Assembly: GCF_036881825.1 (NCBI RefSeq)
Contig: NZ_JBAJMW010000001.1
Location: 620,001-684,000, forward strand
Direction: 5' to 3'
DNA: 64,000 nucleotides
DNA from: Tersicoccus mangrovi
Lineage (GTDB): Bacteria; Actinomycetota; Actinomycetes; Actinomycetales; Micrococcaceae
Shown in pieces: positions 7,820 to 16,256 of the stretch (positions are counted from its first letter, which is position 1; each line of letters begins with the position of its first letter). Below the pieces are notes generated by a model. It was not told where the DNA came from. It made no database searches and was given only the letters and a program-made list of their open reading frames with translations. The position numbers and the translations under genes are program-made.

Positions 7820-9478
7820 TCAGCGCGCCGACCTGCGGGAAGGGGCGCGCGACGCCTCGGCGGTACGCGCCGCCGTCGTCCCGGCCGGCACGTCGCGGCC
7901 CTCGAACACCCACACCGTCTGCCGGTCGACGCCGCGGGTCAGGTCCCGCAGGCCGGCCCGCTGGGCGGCCAGGCTGGCGTCCGCCGACCCGTCGGCCTCG
8001 GCCGCGATGCGCCGGTAGGAGTCCATGCCGTGAGCGGCGGCGATCGTCCGGATCACTGCGGGCGCCGTGACGGTCCGCCGGGTGCCGGGCGGGGTGCCGG
8101 CAGCCGGGGCATCCCGTGCGCCGGCCGGCAGGGGCGCGGCCGACCCGGTGACCGTGACACGGTTGCGTTCATCCGGGTTGGGGCGCCCGTCGAGGGCCGG
8201 CACGATGTCGTCGCGGTGCTCGAGGCTGAGCACGGGCGTCCGCGCCGGAACGGTGAAGCCGGCGACGGGCGAGCCGGCCGTGACGACCTGCCGGACGTCG
8301 TAGCGGCGGCGGAACGCCGGGTCCGCGGCCAGGGCGGTGGCGTGGATGCCGCCCTGGCTGTGACCGGTGAGGATCACCCGGGCACCGCGCGGCGCGCCGG
8401 CCGCGGCGAGCGAGGCCGTGACGAGGGCGCCGACCTGCGTGGGCCGGACGGTGACGCCGTGGTCGTCCATGGCCGTGATCGCCTCCGCGTTGCCTTCCAG
8501 GTCGAACAGGCCGGGGCCGTCGGCGAGCTCCCAGCCGGTAGTGCCGGGCACGTCCATCTCCCACACCGGCTCCGTGCCGCCGTCCAGCCGGCGGACGGTC
8601 ACCGTGCTGCGGGCGACGCCGTCAGGTCCTGCTCGGGAGCTCACGCCGGCCGCCTGCAGATTGGCCGTCAACGAGGAGAGGGTCGCGGGCGTCGCGGGCT
8701 CGGTGCGTGGCCGGCCGACGGGAGTCACGGTCAGCGTGCCGGGGGTGACGACGCCGGTGCGCCGTCCCACGGCGACGGCACTGGCGGTGACCCAGGCGAG
8801 CGCGCCCGTGGCGTGGCCGGAGTCCCGCAGCAGGGCGTCGAGAGCGGGAAGCACGAGGGGTGGATCGGTCGGGTCGATCAGCCGCGGCAGGGTCGCCACC
8901 TCGCTCTGGACCGCGTCGCGGTAACCGACGTCTCCCGCGCGCGTGGCGAGGGCCGCCAACCAGCCGACGACGCCCGCACCGGCCACCGCTCCGAGCGGAA
9001 CCGTGAGCGGGCCGGCGCCCGGCGCTCCGGCCGCCGTCGCTCCGGCCAGGCGCAGGACCTCCAGTTCGCCGTGCCGGCGGGCGAGGACGGCCGCGACGGC
9101 GATCGCCTCGCCCCGCTCGTAGACGGCGCGTGCGGTGCGCACGTCGACGGCCAGGTCGAGCAGTCGGCTGCCGAGTGTGCCGGCGGCCAGCTGAGCGGAT
9201 CCGCCGGCCAGACGTGCCGCCGTCGCTGGGAACTGCGCGGCCGGGGGCAGCCGCCACAGCTCGTCGGCGACCGTGGACAGATCCGCACTGACCCGACACA
9301 CACCCTCCGCGACGGCCTGGACCAGGGCCGCCGCCTCGTCCAGCTCCTCGAGGCTGCAGGTGATCCCGTTGACGCCGCCCCGTACGGTCAGGGTGCCGCC
9401 GGCGCTTCCTCCGCTCGGAGGCAACACCGGCACCGGTGAGGCCGTCCCCGTCCCGATCGGATCCCAGGAGAAGCTCAT
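7820..9478 (-). CDS. Lipase-like alpha/beta hydrolase with N-terminal helical domain
   Basis: This 552-residue protein has two parts. Residues about 30-180 are Ala-rich and helical, resembling WXG100/ESX-type helical regions. The C-terminal half is an alpha/beta hydrolase with the nucleophile elbow TGHSQGG (Ser374), a likely acid in EHRDDIVPALDG and a likely histidine in AAHGMDSYRR, giving a complete Ser-Asp-His triad. No signal peptide is visible. The upstream gene on the same strand encodes a small WXG100-like protein, so the pair may be an ESX-style effector and partner, although no secretion genes are in the window. The substrate is unknown; a lipid ester is a guess from the fold. Confidence 0.72.
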   Translation of the reverse strand: MSFSWDPIGTGTASPVPVLPPSGGSAGGTLTVRGGVNGITCSLEELDEAAALVQAVAEGVCRVSADLSTVADELWRLPPAAQFPATAARLAGGSAQLAAGTLGSRLLDLAVDVRTARAVYERGEAIAVAAVLARRHGELEVLRLAGATAAGAPGAGPLTVPLGAVAGAGVVGWLAALATRAGDVGYRDAVQSEVATLPRLIDPTDPPLVLPALDALLRDSGHATGALAWVTASAVAVGRRTGVVTPGTLTVTPVGRPRTEPATPATLSSLTANLQAAGVSSRAGPDGVARSTVTVRRLDGGTEPVWEMDVPGTTGWELADGPGLFDLEGNAEAITAMDDHGVTVRPTQVGALVTASLAAAGAPRGARVILTGHSQGGIHATALAADPAFRRRYDVRQVVTAGSPVAGFTVPARTPVLSLEHRDDIVPALDGRPNPDERNRVTVTGSAAPLPAGARDAPAAGTPPGTRRTVTAPAVIRTIAAAHGMDSYRRIAAEADGSADASLAAQRAGLRDLTRGVDRQTVWVFEGRDVPAGTTAARTAEASRAPSRRSAR

Positions 9479-9584
9479 CGGCCGTTGCCCTCCTTCGTGA
9501 CGCCGGGGACGTCACGCAGGCGGGCGTGGCCAGGACCCGGACCGGAGCGCCCTCCGCATGGACCGCCGACGGCCGACACCCGCG

Positions 9585-9947
9585 TCACGGCACGCCACCC
9601 GGCGCGGCGTACCCCCGCAGAACGGCGTCGGCGAGCCGTTCCTGGGCGTCGACGAGGTCGCCGGCGACGCCGTACCGGAGGTCGCCGGCCAGCGCCGTGA
9701 GGTGCCGGTGCAGGGACTGGACCTCCGTCTCGACGCCGGTCATCCCCCCGTTTGCGGACTGCAGGGCGTCCCGGTAGGCCCGCGCGGCCACGGACTGCCA
9801 CGTGGCGCACGCGCAGCGGAGCAGGTCGGCGTGATGTCGGGCCAGGGCGGCGTCCTCCGCCCACACGCGGGCCGCCAGTTCCTCCACGAGGACCGCCGCC
9901 ACGAGCCGCGCACCATCGCCCCCACCGTCCCGCCGCACCCGGTCCAC
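9585..9947 (-). CDS. Small WXG100-like helical protein
   Basis: I place the start at GTG 9947, giving about 120 residues; the reading frame stays open further upstream, but that part is Arg/Pro-rich and looks non-coding. The protein is almost entirely helical and Ala-rich. It has a central TWQSVAARAYRDAL that resembles the W-x-G turn and following helix of WXG100 or ESX-partner proteins, though the motif is WQS, not WxG. It sits 106 bp upstream of the hydrolase gene on the same strand and may be co-transcribed. Function is not known. Conserved in-frame coding character supports a real gene. Confidence 0.55.
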   Translation of the reverse strand: MDRVRRDGGGDGARLVAAVLVEELAARVWAEDAALARHHADLLRCACATWQSVAARAYRDALQSANGGMTGVETEVQSLHRHLTALAGDLRYGVAGDLVDAQERLADAVLRGYAAPGGVP

Positions 9948-10185
9948 CGTTCCGCCTGCCGTCCTTCGTCCTTCGTCCTTCGCGTCGACGCTAGGCCCGG
10001 GTGCCGCGCCTGCGACCTCGTCCGGGAGCCGATGTGGACGACGGACCGCGCGGAGCGGTCTGGGGAGGGAGAAACGCCCGGCGTCCGAACCGCAGCGAGC
10101 ACCCGGGAGCCGGGACCGGCGACGCGCCCGGACAAGCGCGCCCGGGACAAGCGAGTGGGAACTGGTGACCCGGGAGAATGGCTCC

Positions 10186-10704
10186 ATGGCCGCACCGATC
10201 GAGATCCGCGCGATGACCGCCGAGCACTGGCCCACCGTCGAGCGGATCTACCGGGCCGGGATCGCCACCGGCCACGCGACGTTCGAGACCGACGCCCCGA
10301 GCTGGGAGCGGTTCAGCGCGTCGAGGCCGGCCGAGCACCGGCAGGTCGCCCTCGAAGGAGCGACCGTGCTCGGCTGGGTCGCCGCCACGCCGGTCTCCGA
10401 CCGCTGCGTGTACGCCGGCGTCGTCGAGCACTCGGTCTACGTCGACCCCGGGCACGGAGGGCGCGGCGTCGGGCGGCTCCTGCTGGAGGCGCTGATCGCG
10501 AGCACCGAACGGGCCGGGATCTGGACGATCCAGTCCGGCATCTTCCCCGAGAACGCTGCGAGCCTGGCGCTCCACCGCGCGGTCGGGTTTCGGGTCGTGG
10601 GCACCCGGGAGCATCTCGGCCGGATGACGCACGGTCCATTCGCCGGACGCTGGCGGGACGTCGTGCTCGTCGAGCGGCGAAGCCGCGCGGTCGGGGTCGG
10701 CTGA
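10186..10704 (+). CDS. GNAT N-acetyltransferase, phosphinothricin/methionine sulfoximine acetyltransferase family
   Basis: This 172-residue GNAT-fold enzyme resembles Pat/Bar/MddA-type acetyltransferases, which use acetyl-CoA to acetylate phosphinothricin or methionine sulfoximine and sulfone. Typical features are MTAEHWPTVERIYRAGIATGHATFET at the N terminus, the acetyl-CoA pyrophosphate loop GHGGRGVGRLLLEAL (about 96-110), and the ENAASLALHRAVGFRVVGTREH motif. The start is ATG 10186 with GGGAG ten bases upstream; a GTG at 10165 is in frame but has no ribosome site. Its natural role is probably detoxification of glutamate analogues. It stands alone between unrelated genes. Confidence 0.85.
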   Translation: MAAPIEIRAMTAEHWPTVERIYRAGIATGHATFETDAPSWERFSASRPAEHRQVALEGATVLGWVAATPVSDRCVYAGVVEHSVYVDPGHGGRGVGRLLLEALIASTERAGIWTIQSGIFPENAASLALHRAVGFRVVGTREHLGRMTHGPFAGRWRDVVLVERRSRAVGVG

Positions 10705-10821
10705 GGCGGGGCGCCGTTACCGGGCGCGGCACCGACCCGAGACCGGACGGAGGCCTGACGATCGTCGGCTGAGCGTCCGCCGAGAAAATGTGCTTGCGCT
10801 CACACCGTCGGTGCGGTCTCC

Positions 10822-10850
10822 TTGATCCACACGTCGGTGGTGTCTTAGGT
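10822..10850 (+). promoter_or_regulatory. Weak candidate promoter for the GH6 gene
   Basis: TTGATC and TTAGGT are separated by 17 bases about 60-90 bases upstream of the cellulase start. The -35 is recognisable and the -10 is poor. No clear CebR-type palindrome is visible in this intergenic stretch. Confidence 0.2.
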
Positions 10851-10911
10851 CTCGAGCAGCCGGGGCGACGGCAATCCCCCTCGCGCATGCAGCCCTCGAC
10901 CCAGGAGCACC

Positions 10912-12234
10912 ATGGTCAACCGTATTCCGACGCGGATGGCGGTGGCCGTCACGGCCGCCGCCCTCGTCGTCGCCACTCCCCTCACCGGTGCCGCCGCGGC
11001 GCCCGCGTCACCCGCCCACTCCTCACCCGCCCATTCCGCGCCGTCCACCCGGTACTACGTCCCGCCCGCCCCCGCCGGTTCCGCGACGCAGATCCGCTCC
11101 CTGCTCGTCGCGGGTGACGTGCACGACGCCGCGCTGGTCGCCCGTGAGGTCACCACCCCGCAGGCGGTGTGGTTCACGGACGGCACCGCGAAGCAGGTCG
11201 AGAAGTCGGTCCGCACGACGATGCAACGGGCCGCACGGCAGCGTTCCGTGCCGACGCTCGTCGTCTATGACGTGCCCGGCCGGGACTGCTCGCAGTACTC
11301 GTCCGGCGGCGCCGGCTCCGACGCGGCGTACCGCACCTGGATCGACGGCTTCGTCCGGGGTCTCGGGACGAAGCAGCAGGCGATCGTCATCGTCGAGCCC
11401 GACGGCCTCGCCAACCTCCCCTCGGACTGCCCGGCCGCCTACCCGGGTCAGGACGTCGCCGCCCTGACGGCCGGCCGCATCGCCGACGTCAAGTACGCGG
11501 GCACGACCATCGCGTCCCGGAACCGGAACACGAAGGTGTACCTGGACGCCGGCCACAGCGGCTGGCACAGCGTCGCGGACGCGACGTCCCGGCTCGAGAA
11601 GGCCGGCGTGGGCTCCGTGCGCGGATTCTCGTTGAACGTCTCGAACTACCAGTGGACGCCGAACCTCTCCGAGTACGGGACCTGGATCTCCGACTGCATC
11701 GCCCTGCATCCGGACGCCGCGACGACGACGCCCACCGACTGTGGCGACCAGTACTACTCCGGTGGCCCCGCGAACAACTGGCAGGGCGGCGCCCTCGACG
11801 GCAGCAAGGTCTGGAGCACGACGGCGACCGACCCGACGGCGAACGTCGCCGGCATCGACTCCCGCTACGCCCAGGAGCTCCAGGCCGCCGGCGTGAAGCC
11901 GACCACGGGCTTCGTTCTCGACACGAGCCGGAACGGCCGCGGCCCCTGGACGCCGGCCGCGACCACCGCCTACCCCGACCCGCAGACCTGGTGCAACCCG
12001 CCGGACCGCGGCCTCGGGGCCCGGCCCGCGGCGCACCCGTCGTCGGCCTACCCGCTGCTCGACGCCTACCTGTGGATCAAGACGCCGGGCCAGTCCGACG
12101 GCCAGTGCAACCGCGGGATCGCGGGCAGCACCACGGACCCGGAATGGGGCGGGATCACCGACCCGGCGGCCGGCGCCTGGTTCCCGCAGCAGGCGCTGCA
12201 GCTGGCGAAGCTCGCGCAGCCGGCACTCTTCTGA
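10912..12234 (+). CDS. Secreted glycoside hydrolase family 6 cellulase (endoglucanase/cellobiohydrolase)
   Basis: This 440-residue exported enzyme hydrolyses beta-1,4 glucan with inversion. The N terminus has a signal peptide (MVNRIPTRMAVAVTAAALVV, likely cut after the Ala run near residue 30) and a short Ser/Pro linker. The GH6 domain shows YDVPGRDCSQYSSGG (D125), VIVEPDGLANL (D164, equivalent to the general acid of Cel6A enzymes), YLDAGHSGWH near 210-219, and WIKTPGQSDGQC near the C terminus, which holds the third conserved Asp. No carbohydrate-binding module is present. ATG 10912 has AGGAG about ten bases upstream. Whether it acts endo or exo cannot be decided by eye. A hairpin terminator follows at 12253. 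Confidence 0.92.
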   Translation: MVNRIPTRMAVAVTAAALVVATPLTGAAAAPASPAHSSPAHSAPSTRYYVPPAPAGSATQIRSLLVAGDVHDAALVAREVTTPQAVWFTDGTAKQVEKSVRTTMQRAARQRSVPTLVVYDVPGRDCSQYSSGGAGSDAAYRTWIDGFVRGLGTKQQAIVIVEPDGLANLPSDCPAAYPGQDVAALTAGRIADVKYAGTTIASRNRNTKVYLDAGHSGWHSVADATSRLEKAGVGSVRGFSLNVSNYQWTPNLSEYGTWISDCIALHPDAATTTPTDCGDQYYSGGPANNWQGGALDGSKVWSTTATDPTANVAGIDSRYAQELQAAGVKPTTGFVLDTSRNGRGPWTPAATTAYPDPQTWCNPPDRGLGARPAAHPSSAYPLLDAYLWIKTPGQSDGQCNRGIAGSTTDPEWGGITDPAAGAWFPQQALQLAKLAQPALF

Positions 12235-12252
12235 CCCCTGCCCGACCGCGGA

Positions 12253-12278
12253 GCGGCCTTCCGTTCGACGGAGGCCGC
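12253..12278. terminator. Hairpin terminator after the GH6 gene
   Basis: GCGGCCTTCCGT and ACGGAGGCCGC pair around a TCG loop, with one bulged base, 19 bp after the cellulase stop. The stem lies between convergent genes and may act in both directions. Confidence 0.6.
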
Positions 12279-12334
12279 CCCGCTCGTCGTTTCAGTGGGC
12301 CGCCCTCACTGGCCTGCCCTCAGGCGCTCGGCCC

Positions 12335-13213
12335 TCAGGCGCTCGGCGCCGCCTCCGCGGTCCGCGTGGCCTGCCAGCTGGCCAGCAGCCGCAGCCGTTC
12401 TGCGGAGTCCGAGCCGGGCTCGGCCGTGTAGATGAGCAGGACGAGTCCGGGCTCGGCGGTGAGCCCGAGTTCCTCGTAGGTGAGCGTGAGGTCGCCGACG
12501 ACGGGGTGGTGGAACCGCTTGAGGCCGGACCCGTGGGTGCGCACGTCGTGGGCACCCCACAGCTGCCGGAAGGTCTCGCTGCGGGTCGACAGCTCGCCCA
12601 CGAGCTCCTGCAGGTCCTTGTCGTGCGGATCGCGGCCGGCCTCGGCCCGCATGACGCCGACGCACATCTGGGCGAACCGGTCCCAGTCGGGGTAGAAGTC
12701 ACGGGCCGCCGGGTCGAGGAACTGGAACCGCGCCAGGTTGGGGGTGCGGCCGCCGTCGCCGATCACGGGCGAGTAGAACGCGCGGCCCAGCGCGTTGGTG
12801 GCCAGCAGGTTCTGCCGGGGATCCCGAACGAAGGCGACGCCCTCGGTGATCGCGTCCAGCGCCCACTGCAGGCCCGGCCGGGCCACCGGCGGCGGGGTCG
12901 CACGCCGTCGCGCCCGCCCACTGGTGGGGATCCCGTCCGCCGCGCGAGCCAGGTCGAACAGGTGCGCCCGCTCGGTCTCGTCCAGGCGCAGGGCGCCGGC
13001 GACGGCGTCGAGCACCGACGCGGACGCCCCTGCGATCGCGCCCCGCTCGAGCTTCGCGTAGTACTCGACGCTGACGCCCGCCAGGGTCGCCACCTCCGTG
13101 CGCCGCAGGCCCGGCACCCGCCGGTTGCGGCCGGCCGGCAGTCCGGCGTCCTCCGGGGACAGCTTCGCCCGGCGCGACATGAGGAACTCCCGCACCTCAG
13201 CCCGATGATCCAT
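12335..13213 (-). CDS. XRE-type helix-turn-helix regulator with MmyB-like ligand-binding domain
   Basis: This 292-residue regulator has an N-terminal Cro/cI-type DNA-binding domain (about residues 8-85, including RRTEVATLAGVSVEYYAKLERG) and a C-terminal MmyB-like (PAS-related) ligand-binding region ending in YEELGLTAEPGLVLLIYTAEPGS. Start ATG 13213 (MDHRAEVREFLMSRRAKLSPE) is the family-typical N terminus. It is divergent from the zinc alcohol dehydrogenase at 13345 across 131 bp. Regulators of this family commonly sit beside and control dehydrogenases, so control of the neighbour is the likely job. A paralog occurs at 27478, also divergent from an oxidoreductase. Confidence 0.85.
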   Translation of the reverse strand: MDHRAEVREFLMSRRAKLSPEDAGLPAGRNRRVPGLRRTEVATLAGVSVEYYAKLERGAIAGASASVLDAVAGALRLDETERAHLFDLARAADGIPTSGRARRRATPPPVARPGLQWALDAITEGVAFVRDPRQNLLATNALGRAFYSPVIGDGGRTPNLARFQFLDPAARDFYPDWDRFAQMCVGVMRAEAGRDPHDKDLQELVGELSTRSETFRQLWGAHDVRTHGSGLKRFHHPVVGDLTLTYEELGLTAEPGLVLLIYTAEPGSDSAERLRLLASWQATRTAEAAPSA

Positions 13214-13344
13214 GGTCTCCAGCCTAGGCAGTCGCGCGCCGCCGTGGGGTGCCCTCCCGGTACACCCCCCGACAGGGACTCCCCCGCGCGCGTGAGGCAC
13301 GATGGAATGGGAACCGAACCCATCCGAGACCAAGGAGAACATTC

Positions 13345-14364
13345 ATGCGCGGAGTCATCATGCACGCGCCCGGCGACGTCCGGGTCGAGGAACGCGACAA
13401 CCCGGTCATCGTCGAGCCCACCGACGCGATCATCAAGCTGGCCGCCAGCTGCATCTGCGGCTCGGACCTGTGGCCCTACCGCGGGGCGGACGACGTCGAC
13501 GGCGCCCCCATGGGCCACGAGTACGTCGGCGTCGTGACCGAGATCGGCGATGCGGTCAGCACCGTCAAGCCGGGCGACTTCGTCGTCGGCTCGTTCATGG
13601 CCTCGGACAACACGTGCGAGATCTGCCAGGCGGGGTATCAGTCGCGCTGCGTGCACGTCGTCCCGATGGGCCGCGTCGGCACGCAGGCCGAGTACGCCCG
13701 CATCCCCCTGGCCGACGGCACGCTCGTCGCCACCCCGGGCCAGCCCGACGAGGACCTCATCCCGTCGCTGCTCGCCGCGTCCGACGTGCTCGGCACCGGC
13801 TGGTTCGCGGCGGTCGCCGCCGAGGCCGGTCCCGGGAAGACGGTCGCCGTGGTCGGCGACGGCGCGGTCGGGCTGCTCGGCGTCCTCGCGGCGAAGCAGC
13901 TGGGCGCGGAGCGCATCATCGCGATGAGCCGGCACGCCGACCGGCAGGAGCTGGCCCGGAAGTTCGGTGCCACCGACATCGTCGAGGAGCGCGGTGACGA
14001 GGGTGTTGCGAAGATCAAGGAGCTGACCGACGGGCTCGGCGCCCACTCGGTCATCGAGGCCGTCGGTACCCAGGAGTCGATGATGCAGGCGATCCGTTCG
14101 ACGCGGCACGGCGGTCACGTCGGTTTCGTCGGCGTCTCGCACGACGTCGAGCTGCCCGGCCAGGAGCTGTTCGGCTCGATGGTCCACCTGCACGGCGGCC
14201 CCGCCCCCGTCCGCCAGTACCTGCCCGAGCTGATCCAGCTCATCTGGGACCGGAAGATCGACCCGGGCGCCGTGTTCGACCTGACGCTGCCCCTGGACCA
14301 GGCGCCCGAGGGCTACAAGGCGATGGACGAGCGGCGCGCCACCAAGGTGCTGCTCACCGTCTGA
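13345..14364 (+). CDS. Zinc-dependent alcohol dehydrogenase family protein
   Basis: This 339-residue medium-chain dehydrogenase should oxidise an alcohol or reduce an aldehyde with NAD(P). Catalytic zinc ligands are in CICGSD (C38) and GHEY (H58, E59). Structural-lobe cysteines are C91, C94 and C102. The cofactor-binding glycine motif GDGAVGLLG follows near residue 172. ATG 13345 has AAGGAG about ten bases upstream. It is divergently transcribed from an MmyB-type regulator and closed by a very strong hairpin at 14391. The substrate is unknown. Confidence 0.88.
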   Translation: MRGVIMHAPGDVRVEERDNPVIVEPTDAIIKLAASCICGSDLWPYRGADDVDGAPMGHEYVGVVTEIGDAVSTVKPGDFVVGSFMASDNTCEICQAGYQSRCVHVVPMGRVGTQAEYARIPLADGTLVATPGQPDEDLIPSLLAASDVLGTGWFAAVAAEAGPGKTVAVVGDGAVGLLGVLAAKQLGAERIIAMSRHADRQELARKFGATDIVEERGDEGVAKIKELTDGLGAHSVIEAVGTQESMMQAIRSTRHGGHVGFVGVSHDVELPGQELFGSMVHLHGGPAPVRQYLPELIQLIWDRKIDPGAVFDLTLPLDQAPEGYKAMDERRATKVLLTV

Positions 14365-14390
14365 ACCGATCCCGGGCGTTCCGCCCGGCC

Positions 14391-14432
14391 CACGACGAAG
14401 GCCCCCGACATCTGCCGGGGGCCTTCGTCGTG
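14391..14432 (+). terminator. Strong intrinsic hairpin terminator
   Basis: A perfect 17-bp inverted repeat (arms 14391-14407 and 14416-14432, CACGACGAAGGCCCCCG) with an 8-base loop starts 27 bp after the alcohol dehydrogenase stop. It separates that gene from the convergent DsrE gene and could serve both strands. Confidence 0.85.
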
Positions 14433-14503
14433 TGCGGGTGGTCGTCGCCCCGGGTGGAGGTGTCCGGGAGGTCGTCGGGTCCGACCGATCGTGCTGCACC
14501 GGC

Positions 14504-14860
14504 TCAGAGGCGCACGTACGCCCAGCCCTCCCACTGCCGGCGAGCGAGGTGCCCGACCGCGGCGGGCACGGTCCCGACGCCGGCGCGCAGGGCCGCTGCC
14601 TCGACGTCGGCCGAGCGCATGCTGTTCTCGCACGCCAGCACCGCGATGCCGGCGTCGTCGTCGAGCGGCGCGAGGGACGCCGCGGGCTCGCTGTCCGCGA
14701 TCAGGCCCCGCACGGCGCCGCCCTGGACGACGAGCTCGACGGCCGTCACCGGCCCCAGGTCCCGTCGCGCGTTCTGGGCCACGCGGGCGCCCGCAGCCAC
14801 GGCCGCCGGGTCGCCGCCGAACACGTGCAGCAGCAGTCCTGCCGATCCGTTCGCCGTCAT
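14504..14860 (-). CDS. DsrE/DsrF-like sulfur-relay family protein
   Basis: This protein of about 118 residues has the DsrE-like fold pattern: LLLHVFGGDP at the N terminus, VTAVELVVQGGAVRGLI in the middle, and IAVLACENSMRSADV containing a cysteine in the position used by sulfur-trafficking relatives. Start ATG 14860 has GAGG six bases upstream. An in-frame GTG at 14911 overlaps the stop of the regulator gene (GTGA) and is a credible longer alternative, adding 17 charged residues. Co-transcription with the CstR-like repressor and divergence from rhodanese genes points to handling of persulfide or sulfane sulfur. Confidence 0.78.
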   Translation of the reverse strand: MTANGSAGLLLHVFGGDPAAVAAGARVAQNARRDLGPVTAVELVVQGGAVRGLIADSEPAASLAPLDDDAGIAVLACENSMRSADVEAAALRAGVGTVPAAVGHLARRQWEGWAYVRL

Positions 14861-14907
14861 GCTGTCCTCGCCCTCGGTCGCCACGCCCGTCGAGTCTTCA
14901 CCGCGGC

Positions 14908-15165
14908 TCACGCCAGCGAGAGGAACAGCTTCTCGAGGTCCTTGGTGTCGAGCGACTCGTCGGGGTTGCTCAGGCACTGCTGCAGGCCACTGGCGATGAT
15001 CGCGAAACCGGCCCGGTCCAGCGCCTTGGAGACCGCGGAGAGCTGGGTGACGACGTCCTTGCAGTCCTGCCCCTCCTGGAGCATGCGCACGACGCCGGCC
15101 AGCTGCCCCTGGGCGCGCTTGAGGCGGTTGATGACGGGGGTGAGTTCATCGGTGTCGAGCTGCAC
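14908..15165 (-). CDS. CsoR-family persulfide-sensing repressor (CstR-like)
   Basis: This 85-residue all-helical repressor belongs to the CsoR family. The two conserved cysteines are C35 (in GQDCKDVV) and C64 (in LQQCLSN). The position four residues before C64, a copper-ligand histidine in true CsoR proteins, is glycine here, so copper sensing is unlikely and a CstR-type persulfide sensor (inter-subunit di- or trisulfide) is favoured. The neighbours are all sulfur genes, which supports this. Two near-identical GC palindromes lie in the divergent promoter region just upstream. The gene is followed by a DsrE protein in an overlapping or closely spaced arrangement. Confidence 0.88.
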   Translation of the reverse strand: MQLDTDELTPVINRLKRAQGQLAGVVRMLQEGQDCKDVVTQLSAVSKALDRAGFAIIASGLQQCLSNPDESLDTKDLEKLFLSLA

Positions 15166-15212
15166 GGGTGCCTCCTGTGGCGTGTCCGAGTTGCGGAAGT
15201 GATCTCCATCGT

Positions 15213-15228
15213 ATACCCCGGGGGGTGT
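15213..15228. promoter_or_regulatory. CstR/CsoR-type operator 1 (imperfect palindrome)
   Basis: ATACCCCGGGGGGTGT matches the A-T-A-C-C-C-C / G-G-G-G-T-A-T style of CsoR/CstR operators with two mismatched positions. It lies between the repressor gene and the rhodanese operon, centred 21 bases from operator 2. Confidence 0.75.
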
Positions 15229-15233
15229 CTTGC

Positions 15234-15249
15234 ATACCCCCGGGGGTAT
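15234..15249. promoter_or_regulatory. CstR/CsoR-type operator 2 (perfect palindrome)
   Basis: ATACCCCCGGGGGTAT is a perfect 16-bp palindrome 49 bases upstream of the rhodanese start. The pair, two helical turns apart, suits binding of two repressor tetramers controlling both divergent transcripts. Confidence 0.82.
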
Positions 15250-15297
15250 CTGTCATGCTGGTGTCACAGCCCATCGAGAACCCGTCGAGAGGACCTC

Positions 15298-15885
15298 ATG
15301 ACCACCGCCACGATCACCACCGTCGAGCCCGCCACCCTGCGCGAGTGGATCGACCAGCACGACGACCTCCTGATCCTGGACGTGCGTTCGGCCGCCGAGT
15401 TCGAGTCGCTGCACATCCGCGGCTCCTACAACGTCCCGCTCCCCCTGCTCGCCGAGCACACCTCCGAGCTCGCGGCCCGCCTGGGCAAGCGCGTCGTGCT
15501 CGTCTGCCAGTCCGGCGTCCGCGCCGAGCAAGCCCGCGTCAAGCTCGCCGGTGCGGGCCTGGACACCGCGGCCGTGCTCACCGGCGGTGCGCCCGGCTAC
15601 GCGGCGGCGGGCGGCGACGTCGTCCGCGGCGCCGGTCCCTGGGCCATGGAGCGCCAGGTCCGCATGGCCGCCGGTTCCCTCGTGCTCGCCAGCATCCTCG
15701 GCGGCCGCTTCGTCTCCCCGAAGCTGCGCGCCGTCGCCGGCGTCATCGGGGGCGGCCTCGCGTGGTCCGCCGCCTCGAACACCTGCACCATGGCGCAGGT
15801 GCTGGGGAAGATGCCGTGGAACCGCGCCACCGAGGAACCGACCGCGGCCACCGCGATCGGACAGTTCCCCCGTCCCACCGCCTGA
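15298..15885 (+). CDS. Rhodanese with C-terminal membrane domain (DUF2892-type)
   Basis: This 195-residue protein should move sulfane sulfur. The rhodanese domain covers residues 8-110, with the active-site loop CQSGVRAE (C70). The C-terminal part (about 125-180) contains two hydrophobic segments, GSLVLASILGGRFV and AGVIGGGLAWSAASNTC, like the DUF2892 membrane unit found fused to rhodaneses, so it is probably membrane-anchored. ATG 15298 follows GAGAGGA. It is the first gene of the sulfur operon, immediately behind the two operator palindromes. A very similar paralog lies at 20488. Confidence 0.9.
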   Translation: MTTATITTVEPATLREWIDQHDDLLILDVRSAAEFESLHIRGSYNVPLPLLAEHTSELAARLGKRVVLVCQSGVRAEQARVKLAGAGLDTAAVLTGGAPGYAAAGGDVVRGAGPWAMERQVRMAAGSLVLASILGGRFVSPKLRAVAGVIGGGLAWSAASNTCTMAQVLGKMPWNRATEEPTAATAIGQFPRPTA

Positions 15886-15925
15886 GTCACCCACCCCGAA
15901 CCACGAACCCCGAGGAGACGACGTC

Positions 15926-16222
15926 ATGTCCGAGATCACCGTTGCCGATGCCGATCGGCGCCGTTCGACCGAGCAGGTCCTGGACGTCCGCGAGGACGTC
16001 GAGGTGGCCGCCGGCATGATTCCCGGTGCCATCCACATCCCGATGAGCCGACTGGGCGACCGTGTCCAGGAACTGGACGCGAGCCGGTCCGTGATCGTGG
16101 TGTGCCGCAGCGGCAACCGGAGCGCCCGGGTCGCCGATGCCCTGAACCAGGCCGGCTTCACGGCCGACACCATGGCCGGCGGCATGATCGCCTGGCAGCG
16201 CGCCGGCCTGCCGGTCTCCTGA
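15926..16222 (+). CDS. Single-domain rhodanese
   Basis: This 98-residue protein is a minimal cytosolic rhodanese with the active-site loop CRSGNRS (C60) and the preceding IPGAIHIPM motif. The usual N-terminal strand is short. ATG 15926 has CGAGGAG upstream. It is the second gene of the operon, 40 bp after the membrane rhodanese, and likely works with the persulfide dioxygenase downstream. Confidence 0.9.
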   Translation: MSEITVADADRRRSTEQVLDVREDVEVAAGMIPGAIHIPMSRLGDRVQELDASRSVIVVCRSGNRSARVADALNQAGFTADTMAGGMIAWQRAGLPVS

Positions 16223-16256
16223 TCCGACTGCCGCACGACCGCGAAGGACGTCACCG

